DNA of 64,000 nt from Chenopodium formosanum (GCA_024500155.1 CM044871.1:82692402-82756401), one strand, 5' to 3'. Positions 47,794 through 60,144 are shown, counted from the stretch's first letter. Notes: generated by a model not told the origin, from the letters alone. Numbers and translations are program-made.

Positions 47794-48165
47794 GGGCCTG
47801 TTCTGTTCCGTTGAAATTCAGTTCAGCTTAACTCTTAATTTATGTCTAATGAAATTGCTAATGATATAAAGCCAAATTTCATTCTTTTAAGCTCTTATTA
47901 CAACGACAACAACAACAAAAACAATAATAATAATTGTAATACTCCTCATGATTGCTTTAAAAGGATTTGATATACTACTCATATCAACAAGGTGCATCTT
48001 CCTTTTAGGGAGCTCATTTGCTAATAATACTCTATAGTTAAGCGTGCTTGGTTGAGAAAATGCGCCGGAAGGACTTGTGTTAGTTTGTGGGGACAGTTGT
48101 TGGCCCTCGATGCGCATTTCGTGACAATAGACCCCTCCCTAATTTGTTTGGGGTCGGGGTGTTAC

Positions 48166-48210
<45 letters not shown>

Positions 48211-48567
48211 TGAAATAATAATACTAATAATAATCATCAATAAATAATAATAATAATAAATAGTATATGTGTTTAAAATGTTTAGATGTTTCAAGTTTTT
48301 AATATATTTTCCATACATTTTATAATATATTTTCCATACATTTTATAATTATAATTATATAGTATATTTTTCGTAAATATTTTAATATGTACATTTGTAT
48401 ATACACATATGTATAGTAATAAATAATCAATAAATAATCAAAGATCACTAATCCGTAGTTAAAAATCACTAATTAATAAGTTCAGTTCAGTTCAGTTCAG
48501 CTCAGCTCAGTTCAGTTCAGTTCAGTTCAGTTCAGTTCAGCTGAGTTCAGTCAATCGGAACAGACCC
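47794..48567. mobile_element. Tourist-like (PIF/Harbinger) MITE carrying a nested LTR
   Basis: Inverted ends GGGCCTGTTC and GAACAGACCC are flanked by TTA (47791-47793, 48568-48570). The right part is a TTCAGTTCAG microsatellite-like stretch (48480-48550), as in the copies near 23.7 kb. About 570 bp of the 774 bp interior is AAT-repeat and AT-rich sequence plus the Cassandra-type LTR, so the original element was much shorter. Confidence 0.7.
47935..48166 (+). mobile_element. Solo LTR of a Cassandra-type TRIM with 5S rRNA-like box
   Basis: 232 bp bounded by TGTAATACTCC and GGGGTGTTACA (TG...CA with inverted ends). It contains AGTTAAGCGTGCTTGG (48036-48051), the intragenic promoter region of plant 5S rRNA, with neighbouring 5S-like stretches. 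LTRs carrying a 5S rRNA domain define Cassandra TRIM elements, transcribed by RNA polymerase III. The flanking 5-mer ATAAT is duplicated but lies in an AAT microsatellite, so the TSD is weak evidence. No second LTR or primer-binding site follows, so it is a solo LTR. Confidence 0.75.
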
Positions 48568-48825
48568 TTAAACCTTGTGTTATTTCAATTCCATCTGCAC
48601 TCAATCCCAACATTTAAGCTTGGCTATAAAATTCCCATGCCATCGTATGTCAAATGTTATTATTTTTTTTCCACAATATACATTCTTTTGGCAATTTACC
48701 CGAGATATCTTCCTAAATAGAAATTTTAGTTCTTTTTCAATAATTACAAGCAAAAACAAAGTTGATTTGTAGAAAGACTAGAAACCATTATAATTTTAAT
48801 AACACCAAATCATTTGTGTTACAAC

Positions 48826-50473
48826 TATAGCTGTCAAAAGTTGACCAGATCCAAAATACTGACTCAAACCCGATTATTAACCGACCCATCTGAACCCGAA
48901 AAAATGGTGACCAAAACTCGACCTGAAACCAACCCTAGACCCAAGTTGACCCGAGTATGTGAGACCCGAACATGAACTGAACTGGAGATGACCCGACCTA
49001 AATGTAACCTGTAAATTATTGACCTAAACCGAACCCGACTTGAACCGAAATTGACCCAAACCCGTTTTAACCTGTCAAAACCCAAATTTAACCCGACTTG
49101 TTACTAAACTGACCTGAATTCAACCCGTCCCGTTCCTAACCCGACCCGAATTTAACCCAACCTGTTACAAACCCGACCCGAAATCAACCCGACTTGTTAT
49201 TGACCTAACCTAAATTCAACCCGACTTGTTATTGACCCGACCCGAATTTTACCAGACCTATTACTAACCCGACCCAAAAATTTAACCCGATCTGTTACTA
49301 ACCCGACTCGAAATCAACACGACTTGTTATTGACCCGACCTAAATTCAACCAAAATTGTTCCTGACCTGATTTCAAATCACCTTAAATGCAATTTGGACC
49401 ACCTTATTATTGTTAATCAAAGAAATTTGTCTAGGGAGACCAAGTCGGTCTAGGCCAGCAAATGAAAGGAGTATCATCCTCAAATTTAAGAGTTAAATAT
49501 AGTATATATTTGTTGTATGGTCAAAGGAGATAATTATCTTCCTAAATTATAAACTATAGTCCTCGAGTATATTGCCATATACTCCCTCCATTTTTAAATA
49601 CTTGCTCCATTTCTCTTGGACACGCATGCCAATGTTAATCTTTGATCACTAATATCTTTAATTACCAATAAGTATAATTCTAACAATTGAAAATTAATAA
49701 TCTATTCATTGATATGATTCCAACAAGTACCCACAAGACTATATTTTCCTTTTTCTTATGTATAAATCACAAACATTAGTCAAAGTAGGGCAAATGAATA
49801 GTGCAAAAAATAGAAATGGAGCAAGTATTTAAAAACGGAGGGAGTATATTATAGTTAAAGGAAATAATTAGCCAGATAAAAAATGATAATTATCTATTAT
49901 GGTTAGTTGAACCCGAATATGACCTGACTTGTTAAAGACCCGACCTAATTGTAACCTGCAAATTATTGACTTGAACATAACCCGACTTGACTCCGAGAAT
50001 GACCCGACTTGGAAATGACCAAACCTAATTATAACCAGCAAATTATTGACTTGAACCGAATCCGAGAATGACCCAACTTGAAAATGACCCAACCTGATTA
50101 TAATCCGCAAATTATTGACTTGAACCGAACCCGACTCAAACCCGAGAATGACCCGACTTGATTCTAACCCGCAAATTATTGACTTGAACTGAACCCGACT
50201 CGAACATGAGAATTACCCTAACCCGTTTTAACCCGTAAAAAACCGAATTAAATCCGACCTATTGTTCACCCGACCCGAATGTAACCCGGCCTGTTATTAA
50301 CCCGACCCAAATCCGATAAGAAGTATGACCCGACGTGACCCGACTCAAGCATGACCCAACCAAAATCCAGCCCGCATAGGTTATGGAATTAATCCGAATT
50401 TATCCGACCTGAGTTGACCCGACCCACTCTTACCGACCCAAACCCGACTCGTTTACTCGAATTGACAGCTCTA
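48826..50473 (+). repeat. ACCCGAC-rich transposon block, copy 1
   Basis: Dense degenerate tandem ACCCGAC/TTGACCCGA phrases form the two flanks. Between them is a short unique centre (about 49380-49880) that includes GTCTAGGGAGACCAAGTCGG. The ends TATAGCTGTCAA and TTGACAGCTCTA are inverted to each other, so this is itself a complete non-autonomous element. A Stowaway-like MITE (49582-49844) is nested in the centre. Confidence 0.8.
49582..49844. mobile_element. Stowaway-like MITE with an empty site in copy 2
   Basis: 263 bp with ends CTCCCTCCATTTTTAAATAC and TATTTAAAAACGGAGGGAG, flanked by TA. The second copy of the host block reads straight through here (GTCATATATATTATAATTAA near 59515), giving a natural empty site and confirming the element's borders. 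Confidence 0.92.
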
Positions 50474-51035
50474 TCTGAAACCTCCAAAATTTCTCAAAAA
50501 GCGTGGATATTAGCCTTCAATTTTGGAATTTTTTCCACCCGGAAATAAAAATTGCCGAAATGTTTACCATGGTCTCTAATAACCTCCGGGAGTCCAATTG
50601 GCTGGATGGAACCATCCAATTTGCCTTTAAACGACCAATTTACCGGTTTACAACTTGAACCGATTTCATTAACTCAAGCTTACCACGAACATTTATGACA
50701 ACATATAATGATCATATATGGATCCAAACGACATTATATGACTCGAGATGTATCCCCTAAAATCTCAATGCTTTTCGATACCGGGCCCCGAAACGTTCGA
50801 AATTTCTCAAAAAACATGGATATTAGCCTTCTATTTTGGAATTTTTTGACTTTTTTTTCGCTCAAATATAAAAATTGCCGAAATGTTTACCATGGTCCCA
50901 AATACCTTCCGGGAATCCAATTGGGTGGGTGGATCCATCCAATTTGCCTTTAAATGACTAATTTACCAGTTTACAACTAACATTGATTTCATTAATTCAA
51001 GCCTACCACGAAAATTTATGACAACAAATAATGAT
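50474..51035 (+). repeat. Satellite array, left part
   Basis: About 1.7 monomers of the ~322-bp satellite. Landmark phrases per monomer are CCGAAATGTTTACCATGG, CCAATTTGCCTTTAAACGAC, GACAACATATAATGATCAT and CGACACCGGGCCCCGAAAC. The ACCATGG landmark falls at 50568 and 50890. The array is cut here by the solo LTR. Confidence 0.9.
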
Positions 51036-53097
51036 TGATATGTCCATTTTATATAGTGTTTTACCCCCGTCCCTTGGTCATAATTGGTAGTGTTCTTGGT
51101 TGTTTAGAGCCACTTTTATTACTAATTGGTGTTTTCTAGTGTTTTCGTAGTTTTTGGCTGACTTTTGTAGGGATTTGCACTTTTGAAGCATTTTCCCGGG
51201 ATATTATGTAGTGATTATGAATATTGGAGGAGCATGACCAGTTTTTATAGCCCATGGCCGGTTAGAGTCATCGAACCGGTGATTAAGGGCTTAGCATTTG
51301 AGATTCCGAGGCATTTGGACCGAGTACTCAAGACCCGAAGAGGAAATCCGGATTGGGTTGAAGAATCGAAGCCCAATCGAAGTCCAAGCTTGCCCAAGTG
51401 TCCGGGCCCGGCCAAAATAAGGTCCCGCCTGGAGGCGCGCCCGACCGGGCGGGGTTAATGAAGAAAAAGAGTTTGCGCCCAAGTTCGCACCCGGGCGCGA
51501 GAGATGCTCATAATGGAAAGAAGGCGGGCCCGATCGGGCGCGAGATTTTTAGGGGTTTTGTTCAGCAGAGATTTTTAGTTTTAATTAGGAATAGGGATGG
51601 AAATGGATCTGGACCCGACCCAGATCCGTGGATCCAGATCCGTTTTTCACGGATCTAGGTCTTTAAATTTTGGACCCGACGGATCCGGGTCCTACTGACA
51701 GAAACGGATCTGGATCTGGGTCTGGGCCCTAGACCCGGATCCAGATCCTTGGACTCGTTTTTTTATTTTTCCTATTAAAAAAACAACTAAAATTGTTTGT
51801 TTCTTTATTAAAAATGTTGATAATGTTAGTAATGATAAAGATTAACCCTTTCAAGAGATGAATTTTGGATGTTCATATTATACACATCATCGTTGTTTTT
51901 TCACTAGCCCATATGTAACATCGTATTTTTTTGTTGTTTATAATTTTAATTCAAAATATGAGTGTAGAAGTTGGTTAATTTGGGATTGAACTTAATAACC
52001 AACAACGTAAGTTTGAAATAAATTTTTTGACCCGAACATTACATTTATTGCAAAAAATTAGGCAAAATATATTGGACCCGTTTTGGACCTGGATCCGTTG
52101 GACCCGACGGATCCGGATCCGGGTCTTCATTTTCTAAACCCGACGGATCCGGGTCGGATCTGGATCCTATATACAAAAACGGATCTAGATCGGGTCCATC
52201 AGGACCCGATCCAGATCCGACCCGTTGCCATCCCTAATTAGGAGTAATTATTTTTTTTATAAATAAGATTTTAATGCTTTTGTTTAATACTTATTCTCTT
52301 AGACTTTCTCTCTCTACTTAGTTTTAGATTATTTTCTCTCTACACAACTTTGTTCTCTATTTGTTCTTAATTCAACTCCTTAGTTCCGATTACTTTGGTA
52401 ACGATTCCTTCTATTCTAATCTCAATTATTTACTTTATTTCATTCATCATGTTTTGTTTAATTGCTTTGATTATAGTTTAGTTTTAATTATGTCTGAGTA
52501 GTTTTCTTTCTAGGGTTTATGGAGATCCATAAATAATATGAAGGGGTAAATTATTTTTGTTGATTAGCAATGCTTGATTAATTTTCTATTGATTGGTTTA
52601 ATGCTCTGCAACTAGATTAGCTCTGGTCTTTTATGTATGAGTTTAGCAGTATTAATTCGAGATTCGAGAGATGAAAATTGATATTTAGGCTTAGTTTCAA
52701 TAGGCACGTTAATTTATAAATGGTTAAGTCGAGATTCGAGAGATGAGATTTAATACCGGTAGATTAATTCTGTGATTGTAATACGTAGTGAAAGCCCTTT
52801 ATGGTCTGATTAATTGATGCATTGATGATTGATTATTGTATCTTACCCTGGAATGTTATTTATTGGTGAACCTATACACTAGGCCTTTATTGTTTGGTTT
52901 CTCTTTACTCTTAATGTTTGTAATTTAGTTTCCTATCCATATTATTAATTTGTAACCTAATAATTTAGATTGCTTTAATTAATTAGGAGTAGAAAGATCA
53001 GTTTCCCTGTGGATTTGAACCTACTTTCATATCTGCATTAGTTAGAGGATTTAATTAGGAATTACTTTTGATTGGGTGATATGACTTTAGCCTGTCA
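51036..53097 (+). mobile_element. Solo LTR of a retrotransposon inside the satellite
   Basis: 2,062 bp starting TGATATGTCC and ending GCCTGTCA, flanked by a 5-bp duplication ATGAT (51031-51035, 53098-53102). Outside it the satellite sequence resumes in register. Removing the nested hAT-like element leaves about 1.4 kb. TG...CA ends with a 5-bp TSD define an LTR; absence of primer-binding site, gag-pol and second LTR makes it solo. The GC-rich GGGCGCGAGA stretch and size suggest Ty3/gypsy, by inference only. Confidence 0.88.
51592..52236. mobile_element. hAT-like MITE nested in the solo LTR
   Basis: 645 bp with inverted ends TAGGGATGGAAATGG and, inverted from the right, TAGGGATGGCAACGG. The flanking 8-mers are ATTAGGAA and ATTAGGAG (7 of 8 identical). 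Subterminal regions are packed with GGATCCGG/GACCCG phrases on both strands. No transposase frame. Confidence 0.85.
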
Positions 53098-56000
53098 ATG
53101 ATCATATATGGTTACAAATGGCATTATATGACCCCGAAATGTATCCCCTAAAATCTAAAGGTTTTTCGACACCGGACCTCGAAACCTCCAAAATTTCAGA
53201 AAAAACGCGGATATAAGCCTTCAATTTTGGAATTTTTAAAATTTTTTTGCCTGAAAATAAAAATTGCCAAAATTTTTACCATGGTCCTTAATACCCTCCG
53301 CGTGTCCAATTGGGTGGGTGGAATCATCTTATTTGCCTTTAAACGACCAAATTACCGGTTTCAACTTGCACCGATTAAATTAACTCAAGCCTTCTACAAA
53401 CATTTATGACAACATATAATGATCATATACGGTTCCAAACGACATTATATGACCCCGAGATGTATCCCATTAAATCTCAAAACTTTTCGACATCGGGCCT
53501 CGAAACATCCCAAATTTATCAAAAAGCGTGGATTTTAATTTTGGAATTTTATTATTTTTTTTCGCCCAGAAATAAAAATTGCCGAAATGTTTACCATGGT
53601 CCCTAATATTCTCCGGAAGTCCAATTGGGGGGTGAAACCAACCAATTTGCCTTTAAACGACCATTTTACCGAGCGGGGATGCCTCCTACGCTTACCACTT
53701 ACCTACGCTCTTTCAACATCTCGTTTACAACTTGCACTGATTTCATTAACTCAAGCCTACCACGAACATTTATGACAACATATAATGATCATTTATGGTT
53801 CCAAACAACATTATGTGACCCCGAGATGTATCCCCTAAAATCTGAGTTCTTTTCCACACCGGGCCCTAAAACCTTCTAAATTTATTAAAAAAAACATAGA
53901 TATTAGCCTTCAATTTTCGAATTTTTAGACTTTTTTCGCACGGAAATAAAAATTGTCGAAATGTTTACCATGATTCCTTATACCCCCCGGGAGTCCAACT
54001 GGGTGGGTGGAACCATCCAATTTCCTTTAAACAACTAATTTATCGGTTTACAACTTACACCGATTTCATTAACTCAAGTCTACCACAAACAATTATGACA
54101 ACACATAATGATAATTTATAGTTCCAAAAGGCATTATATGACCCCCAAATGTATCCCCTATAATCTCAATGCTTTTCGACGTACATCGGGCCCCAAAACC
54201 TTCAAAATTTCTAAAGAAGCATGGATATTAACCTTCAATTTTGGAATTTTTAGACTTTTTTTTGCAAGAAAATACAAATTGCCGAAGTGTTTACCATGGT
54301 CCTTAATACCCCCTGGGAGTCCAATTGGATGGGTGGAACCATCCTATTTGCCTTTAAACGACCAATTTACTAGTTTACAACTTGTACCTGATTCATTAAC
54401 TCAAACCTACCACGAAAGTTTATGACAACATATAATGATCGTTTATGGTTTAAAACATTATTATATGACCCTAATATGTATTCCCTAAAATCTCAATGCT
54501 TTTCGACACCCGGCTTCGAAACCTAAAAAATTTCTCAAAACAAGTGAATATTAGCCTTCAATTTTGGAGTTTTTTTAAACTTTTTTTCGCCGGAAAATAA
54601 AAACTGCAAAAATAATTACCATGTTCCTTTACCCTCCGGTAGTCCAATTGGGTGGGTGGAACCACCAATTTGCCTCTAAACGGCCAATTTACCGGTTTAC
54701 AACTTGCACTGATTTCATTAACTCGAGCCTACCACAAACATTTATGACAACAAATAATGATCATAAATGGTTCCAAACGACATTATATGACCCCGAGATA
54801 TATCCCCTAAAATCTCAATTCTTTTCGACACCGGGTCCCGAAACCTCCAAAATTTCTAAAAAAATGTGGATATTAGCCTTTAATTTTGTAATTTTTTGAC
54901 TTTTTTTTTGCCCGTAAATAAACATTGCCGAAATGTTTACCATTGTCCCTAAAACCCTCCGACAGTCCAATTCGATGGGTGGAACCATCCAATTTGCCTT
55001 TAAACGACCAATTTAATTACCGGTTTACAACTTGCTCGGATTTTATAAACTCAAGCCTAAAAAAAAACCAACATTTATGACAACATATAACGATCATAAA
55101 TGGTTCCAAACGGCATTATATGACCCCGAAATGTATTCCTTATAATCTCAATGCTTTTCGACATCGGGCCCCGAAACGTTCGAAATTTCTCAAAAAACGT
55201 GGATATTAGCCTTCAATTTTGGAATTTTTTGACTTTTTTTTCGCCTGTAAATAAAAATTGTTGAAATGTTTACCATGGTCTCTAATATCATCCGGGAGTC
55301 CAATTAGGTGGGTGAAACCATTCAATTTGCCTTTTAATGGTGAATTTACCAGTTTACAACTTGTACCGATTTTATTAACTCAAGCCTACCGCAAACTCTT
55401 ATGACAACATATAATGATCATTTTATGGTTTAAAACAATATTATATGACCCCGAGATGTATCCCCTAAAATCTTAAATCTTTTCGACACCGGGCCCCGAA
55501 ACCTCAAAAATATCTCAAAAAGCGTAGATATTAACCTTCAATTTTGGAGTTTTTTGACTTTTTTTGTCAGAAAATAAAAATTGCCGAAATTTTTACCATG
55601 GTTCCTAATACCCTCCGGTAGTCCAATTAGGTAGGTGGAACCATCCACTTTGCATTTAAACGGTTAATTTACTGGTTTACAAATTGCACTTATTTCATTA
55701 ATTCAAGCTTACCACGAACATTTTTGACAACATATAATGGTCATTTATGGTTTTAAACGTCATTATATGACCCCGAGATGAATCTAATAAAATATCATTT
55801 CATTTTTTACACAGGGCCCTGAAACCTTCGAAATTTCTCAAAAAGCGTGGATATTAGTCTTCAATTTTGAAATTTTTGACTTTTTTTTAGCCTGGAAATA
55901 AAAATTGCCGAAATGTTTACCATGGTCCCTAATACCGTCCGGGAGTCCCATTGGGTCGGTGGAACTATCCAATTTGCCTTTAAACGACCAATTTACTGGT

Positions 56001-58960
56001 TTACAACTTGCACCGATTTCATTAACTCAAGCCTAACATGAACATTTATGACAATAAATAATGATCATATATGGTTCCAAACAGCATTATATGACCTCGA
56101 GATGTATCCCCTAAAATTTCAAGACTTTTTGACACAGGGCCTGAAACCTCCAAAATTTCTGAAAAAACGTGGATATTAGTCTTCAATTTTGGAATTTTTT
56201 AACTTTTTTCACCCGAAAAAAAAATTGCCGAAATGTTTACCATGGCCCCTAATATCCTTCGGGAGTCCAATTGAGTTGGTGGAACCATCCAATTTGTCTT
56301 TAAACGACCACTTTAATTACAAGTTTACAACTTGCACGGATTTTATAAACTCAAGCCTATTACCAACATTTATGACAACATATAATGATCATATATGGTT
56401 CTAAACGACATTATATGACCCCGAGATGTATCCCTTATAATTTCAATGCTTTTCGGCACCGGGCCCCGAAACGTTCGAAATTTCTCAAAAAACGTGATAT
56501 TAGCCTTCAGGTTTGGAATTTTTTGACTTTTATTTTCGCCTATAAATAAAAATTGTTGAAATGTTTACCATGGTCTCTAATATCATCCGGGAGTCTAATT
56601 GGGTGGATGAAACCATTCAATTTGCCTTTAAATGGTGAATTTACCAGTTTACAACTTGTACCAATTTTATTAACTAAACCCAACCATAAACTCTTATGAC
56701 AACATATAATGATCATTTATGGTTTAAAACAGTATTATATGACCCCAAGATGTATCCCCTAAAATCTCAAAACTTTTCGACACCGGGCCCCGAAACCTCA
56801 AAAATATCTCAAAAAGCGTAGATATTAAACCTTCAATTTTGGAAGTTTTTGACTTTTTTTCGCCAGAAAATAAAAATTGCCGAAATTTTTACCATGGTTC
56901 CTAATAACCTCCGGTAGTCCAATTAGGTAGGTGGAACCATCCACTTTGCATTTAAACGGTTAATTTACTGGTTTACAACTTGCACTTATTTCATTAATTC
57001 AAGCTTACCACGAACATTTTTGACATCATATAATGGTCATTTATGGTTTCAAACGTCATTATATGACCCCGAGATGTATCTAATAAAATCTCTTTTCATT
57101 TCTACACCGGGCCCCGAAACCTTCGAAATTTCTCAAAAAGCGTGGATATTAGTCTTCAATTTTGAAATTTTTGACTTTTTTTGCCTGGAAAAAAAATTGC
57201 CGAAATGTTTACCATGGTCCCTAATACCGTCCGGGAGTCCCATTGGGTAGGTGGAACCATCCAATTTGCCTTTAAACGACCAATTCACTGGTTTACAACT
57301 TGCACCGATTTCATTAACTCAAGCCTAACATGAACATTTTTGACAATAAATAATGATCATATATGGTTCCAAACAACATTATATGACCCCGAGATGTATC
57401 CCCTAAAATTTCAAGACTTTTTGACACCGGGCCCGAAACCTCCAAAATTTCTGAAAAAGCGTGGATATTAGTTTTCAACTTTGGAATTTTTTGAATTTTT
57501 CGCCCGAAAAAAAAAAATTGCCGAAATGTTTAGCATGGTCCCTAATATACTTCGGGAGTCCAATTGGGTTGGTGGAACCATCCAATTTGCCTTTAAACAA
57601 CCAATTTAATTACCGGTTTACAACTTGCACGGATTTTATAAACTCAAGCCTATTACCAACATTTATGACAACATATAATGATCATATATGGTTCCAAACG
57701 GCATTATATGACCCCGATATGTATTCCCTATAATCTCAATGCTTTTCGACACTGGGCCTTGAAACGTTCGAAATTTCTCAAAAACCGTGGATATCAGCCT
57801 TCAATTTCGGAATTTTTTGACTTTTTTTTCACCAGTAAATAAAAATTGTTGAAATGTTTACCATGGTCTCTAATATCATCCGGGAGACCAATTAGTTTGG
57901 TGAAACCATTCAATTTGCCTTTAAATGGTGAATTTACCAGTTTACAACTTTTGTACGGATTTTATTAACTCAAGCCTACCACAAACTCTTATGACAACAT
58001 ATAATGATCATTTATGGTTTAAAACAGTATTATATGACCCCGATATGTATCTCCTAAAATCTTAAAGCTTTTCGACACCGGGCTCCGAAACCTAAAAAAT
58101 ATCTCAAAAAGCGTAGATATTAACCTTCAATTTTCGAATTTTTTGACTTTTTTCGCCAGAAAATAAAAATTGCCGAAATTTTTACCGTGGTTCCTAATAC
58201 CCTTCGTTAGTCCAACTAGGTAGGTGGAACCATCCACTTTGCATTTAAACGGTTAATTTACTAGTTTATAAATTGCACTTATTTCATTAATTCAAGCTTA
58301 CCACGAACATTTTTGACAACATATAATGGTCATTTATGGTTTCTAACGTCATTATATGACCCCGAGATGTATCTAATAAAATCTCATTTCATTTCTACAC
58401 CAGGCCTCGAAACCTTCGAAATTTCTCAAAATGCGTGGATATTAGTCTTCAATTTTAAAATTTTTGACTTTTTTTTTTGCATGGAAATAAAAATTGCCGA
58501 AATGCTTACCATGTTCCCTAATACCATCCGGGTGTCCCGTTGGGTGAGTGGAACCATCCAATTTGCCATTAAACGACCAATTTACTGGTTTACAACTTGC
58601 ACCGATTTCTTTAACTCAAGCCTAACATGAACATTTATGACAATAAATAATGATCGTATATGGTTCCAAACGGCATTATATGACCCCGAGATGTATCCCA
58701 TAGAATTTCAAGACTTTTCGACACATGGCCCCGAAACCTCCAAAATTTCTCAAAAAGCGTGGATATTAGTCTTCAATTTGGGATTTATTTGACTTTTTCT
58801 CGCCCTTAAATAAAAATTGCCTAAATGTTTACCATGGTCTCGAATATCTTTCGAGAGTCCAATTGGGTGTGTGGAACCATTCAATTTGCTTTTAAACGAC
58901 CAATTTTAACGGTTTACAACTTGCACCGATTTACTGGTTTACAACGGCCAATTTAATTAA
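53098..58960 (+). repeat. Satellite array, right part, with four-monomer higher-order repeat
   Basis: About 18 monomers. The ACCATGG-type landmark recurs at 53279, 53594, 53968, 54294, 54619, 54940, 55273, 55596, 55920, 56240, 56568, 56892, 57212, 57533, 57861, 58185, 58509 and 58832. Spacings are 315-333, except one of 374 that contains an extra ~51 bases near 53670-53720. From about 54.9 kb on, monomers four apart are far more alike than neighbours (spacing 1292-1300), which marks a higher-order repeat. Short ORFs inside it are repeat artefacts. Confidence 0.92.
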
Positions 58961-58965
58961 CTTGC

Positions 58966-60136
58966 ACCGAACCGGACTTGAATTGAAATTAACCCAAACC
59001 CGTGTTTACTCGTCGAAACCCGAATTTAACCCGACTTGTTACTAACCTGACCTGAATTCAACCCGACCTGTTCCCAACTCGACCCGAATTTAACCCAACT
59101 TGTTACAAACCCAACCTGAAATCAACCCGACTTGTTATTGACCTGACCCAAATTCAACCCGACTTGTTATTGACCCGACTCGAATTTTACCAGACCTATT
59201 ACTAACCCGACCCAAAAATACAACCCGATCTGTTACTAACCCGACTCGAAATCAACACGACTTGTTATTGACCCGACCTAAATTCAACCCAAATTGTTCC
59301 TGACCCGATTTCAAATCACCTTAAATGTAATTTAGACCACCTAGCTTATTATTGTTGATCAAATCATTTTGTCTAGGGAGACTAAGTCGGTTCAGGCCAG
59401 CAAAAGAAAGGAGCATCATCCTCAAATTTAAGAGTTAAATATAGTATATATTTGTTGTATAGTCAAAGGAGATAATTATCTTCCTAAATTATAAACTTAG
59501 TTTCCTAGTATATTGTCATATATATTATAATTAAAGGAAATAATTAGCTTGATAAAAATGATAATTATCTATTTATAGTTAGTTGAACCCGAATATGACC
59601 TTGAAAATTACCCGGCCTGATTGTAACTTGCAAATTATTGAATTGAACATAACCCGACTTGAATCCGAGAACGACCCGACTTGGAAATAACCCAACCTGA
59701 TTATAACCCGCAATTTATTGACTAGAACTGAACCCGACTTGAGCCCGAGAATGATCCGACTTGAAAATGACCCGACCTAATTATAATCCGCAAATTATTG
59801 ACTTATTGAACAGAACCCAATTCAAACTCGAGAATGACCCGACCTGATTCTAACCCGCAAATTATTGACTTGAACCGAACCCGAGAATTACCCTAACCCG
59901 TTTTAACCCCTGAAAAACCCGAATTAAACCCGACCTATTGTTCACTCGACCCGAATATAACCCAACCTGTTATTAACCTGACCTAAACCCGACCCAAACC
60001 CGATAAGAAGTATGACCCGACGTGACCGGACTCAAGCATGACCCAACCCAAACCCGACCCACATAGGTTATGGAATTAATCTGAATTGACTCGACCCACT
60101 CTTACCCGACCCGTTTAACCGAATTGACTAACTCTA
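58966..60136 (+). repeat. ACCCGAC-rich transposon block, copy 2
   Basis: Direct, near-identical copy of 49027-50473, without the nested MITE and without the left 200 bases of copy 1. Its right end is altered (TTGACTAACTCTA) compared with copy 1 (TTGACAGCTCTA). It abuts the right GTTACAAC duplication. Confidence 0.88.
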
Positions 60137-60144
60137 GTTACAAC

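Larger units (their letters stand above)
48826..60136 (+). mobile_element. 11.3-kb composite hAT-like insertion holding a satellite array
   Basis: A perfect 8-bp direct duplication GTTACAAC lies at 48818-48825 and 60137-60144. The ends are imperfectly inverted: TATAGCTGTCAA on the left, and TAGAGTTAGTCAA when the right end is inverted. 8-bp duplications are characteristic of hAT elements. From left to right it holds a complete ACCCGAC-rich block (48826-50473, its own right end reading TTGACAGCTCTA), a satellite array (50474-about 58960) interrupted by a solo LTR, and a second direct copy of the ACCCGAC-rich block lacking its left 200 bases (about 58966-60136). No transposase is visible. It separates LYK pseudogene C from copy D. 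Confidence 0.75.

Noticed and set aside
48000..48120. Genuine 5S rRNA gene
   Set aside because: Only part of the 5S sequence is conserved and it lies within LTR-like TG...CA ends, so a Cassandra LTR explains it better.
48840..50470. Possible tandem regulatory sites or CRISPR-like array in the ACCCGAC-rich stretch
   Set aside because: Units are degenerate, without constant spacers, in a plant nuclear context, and bounded by inverted ends; it is transposon subterminal repeat.
50708..58630. Many 60-105-codon ORFs repeating similar peptides
   Set aside because: They are frames of the satellite monomer, broken at random and differing between monomers; nothing suggests translation.
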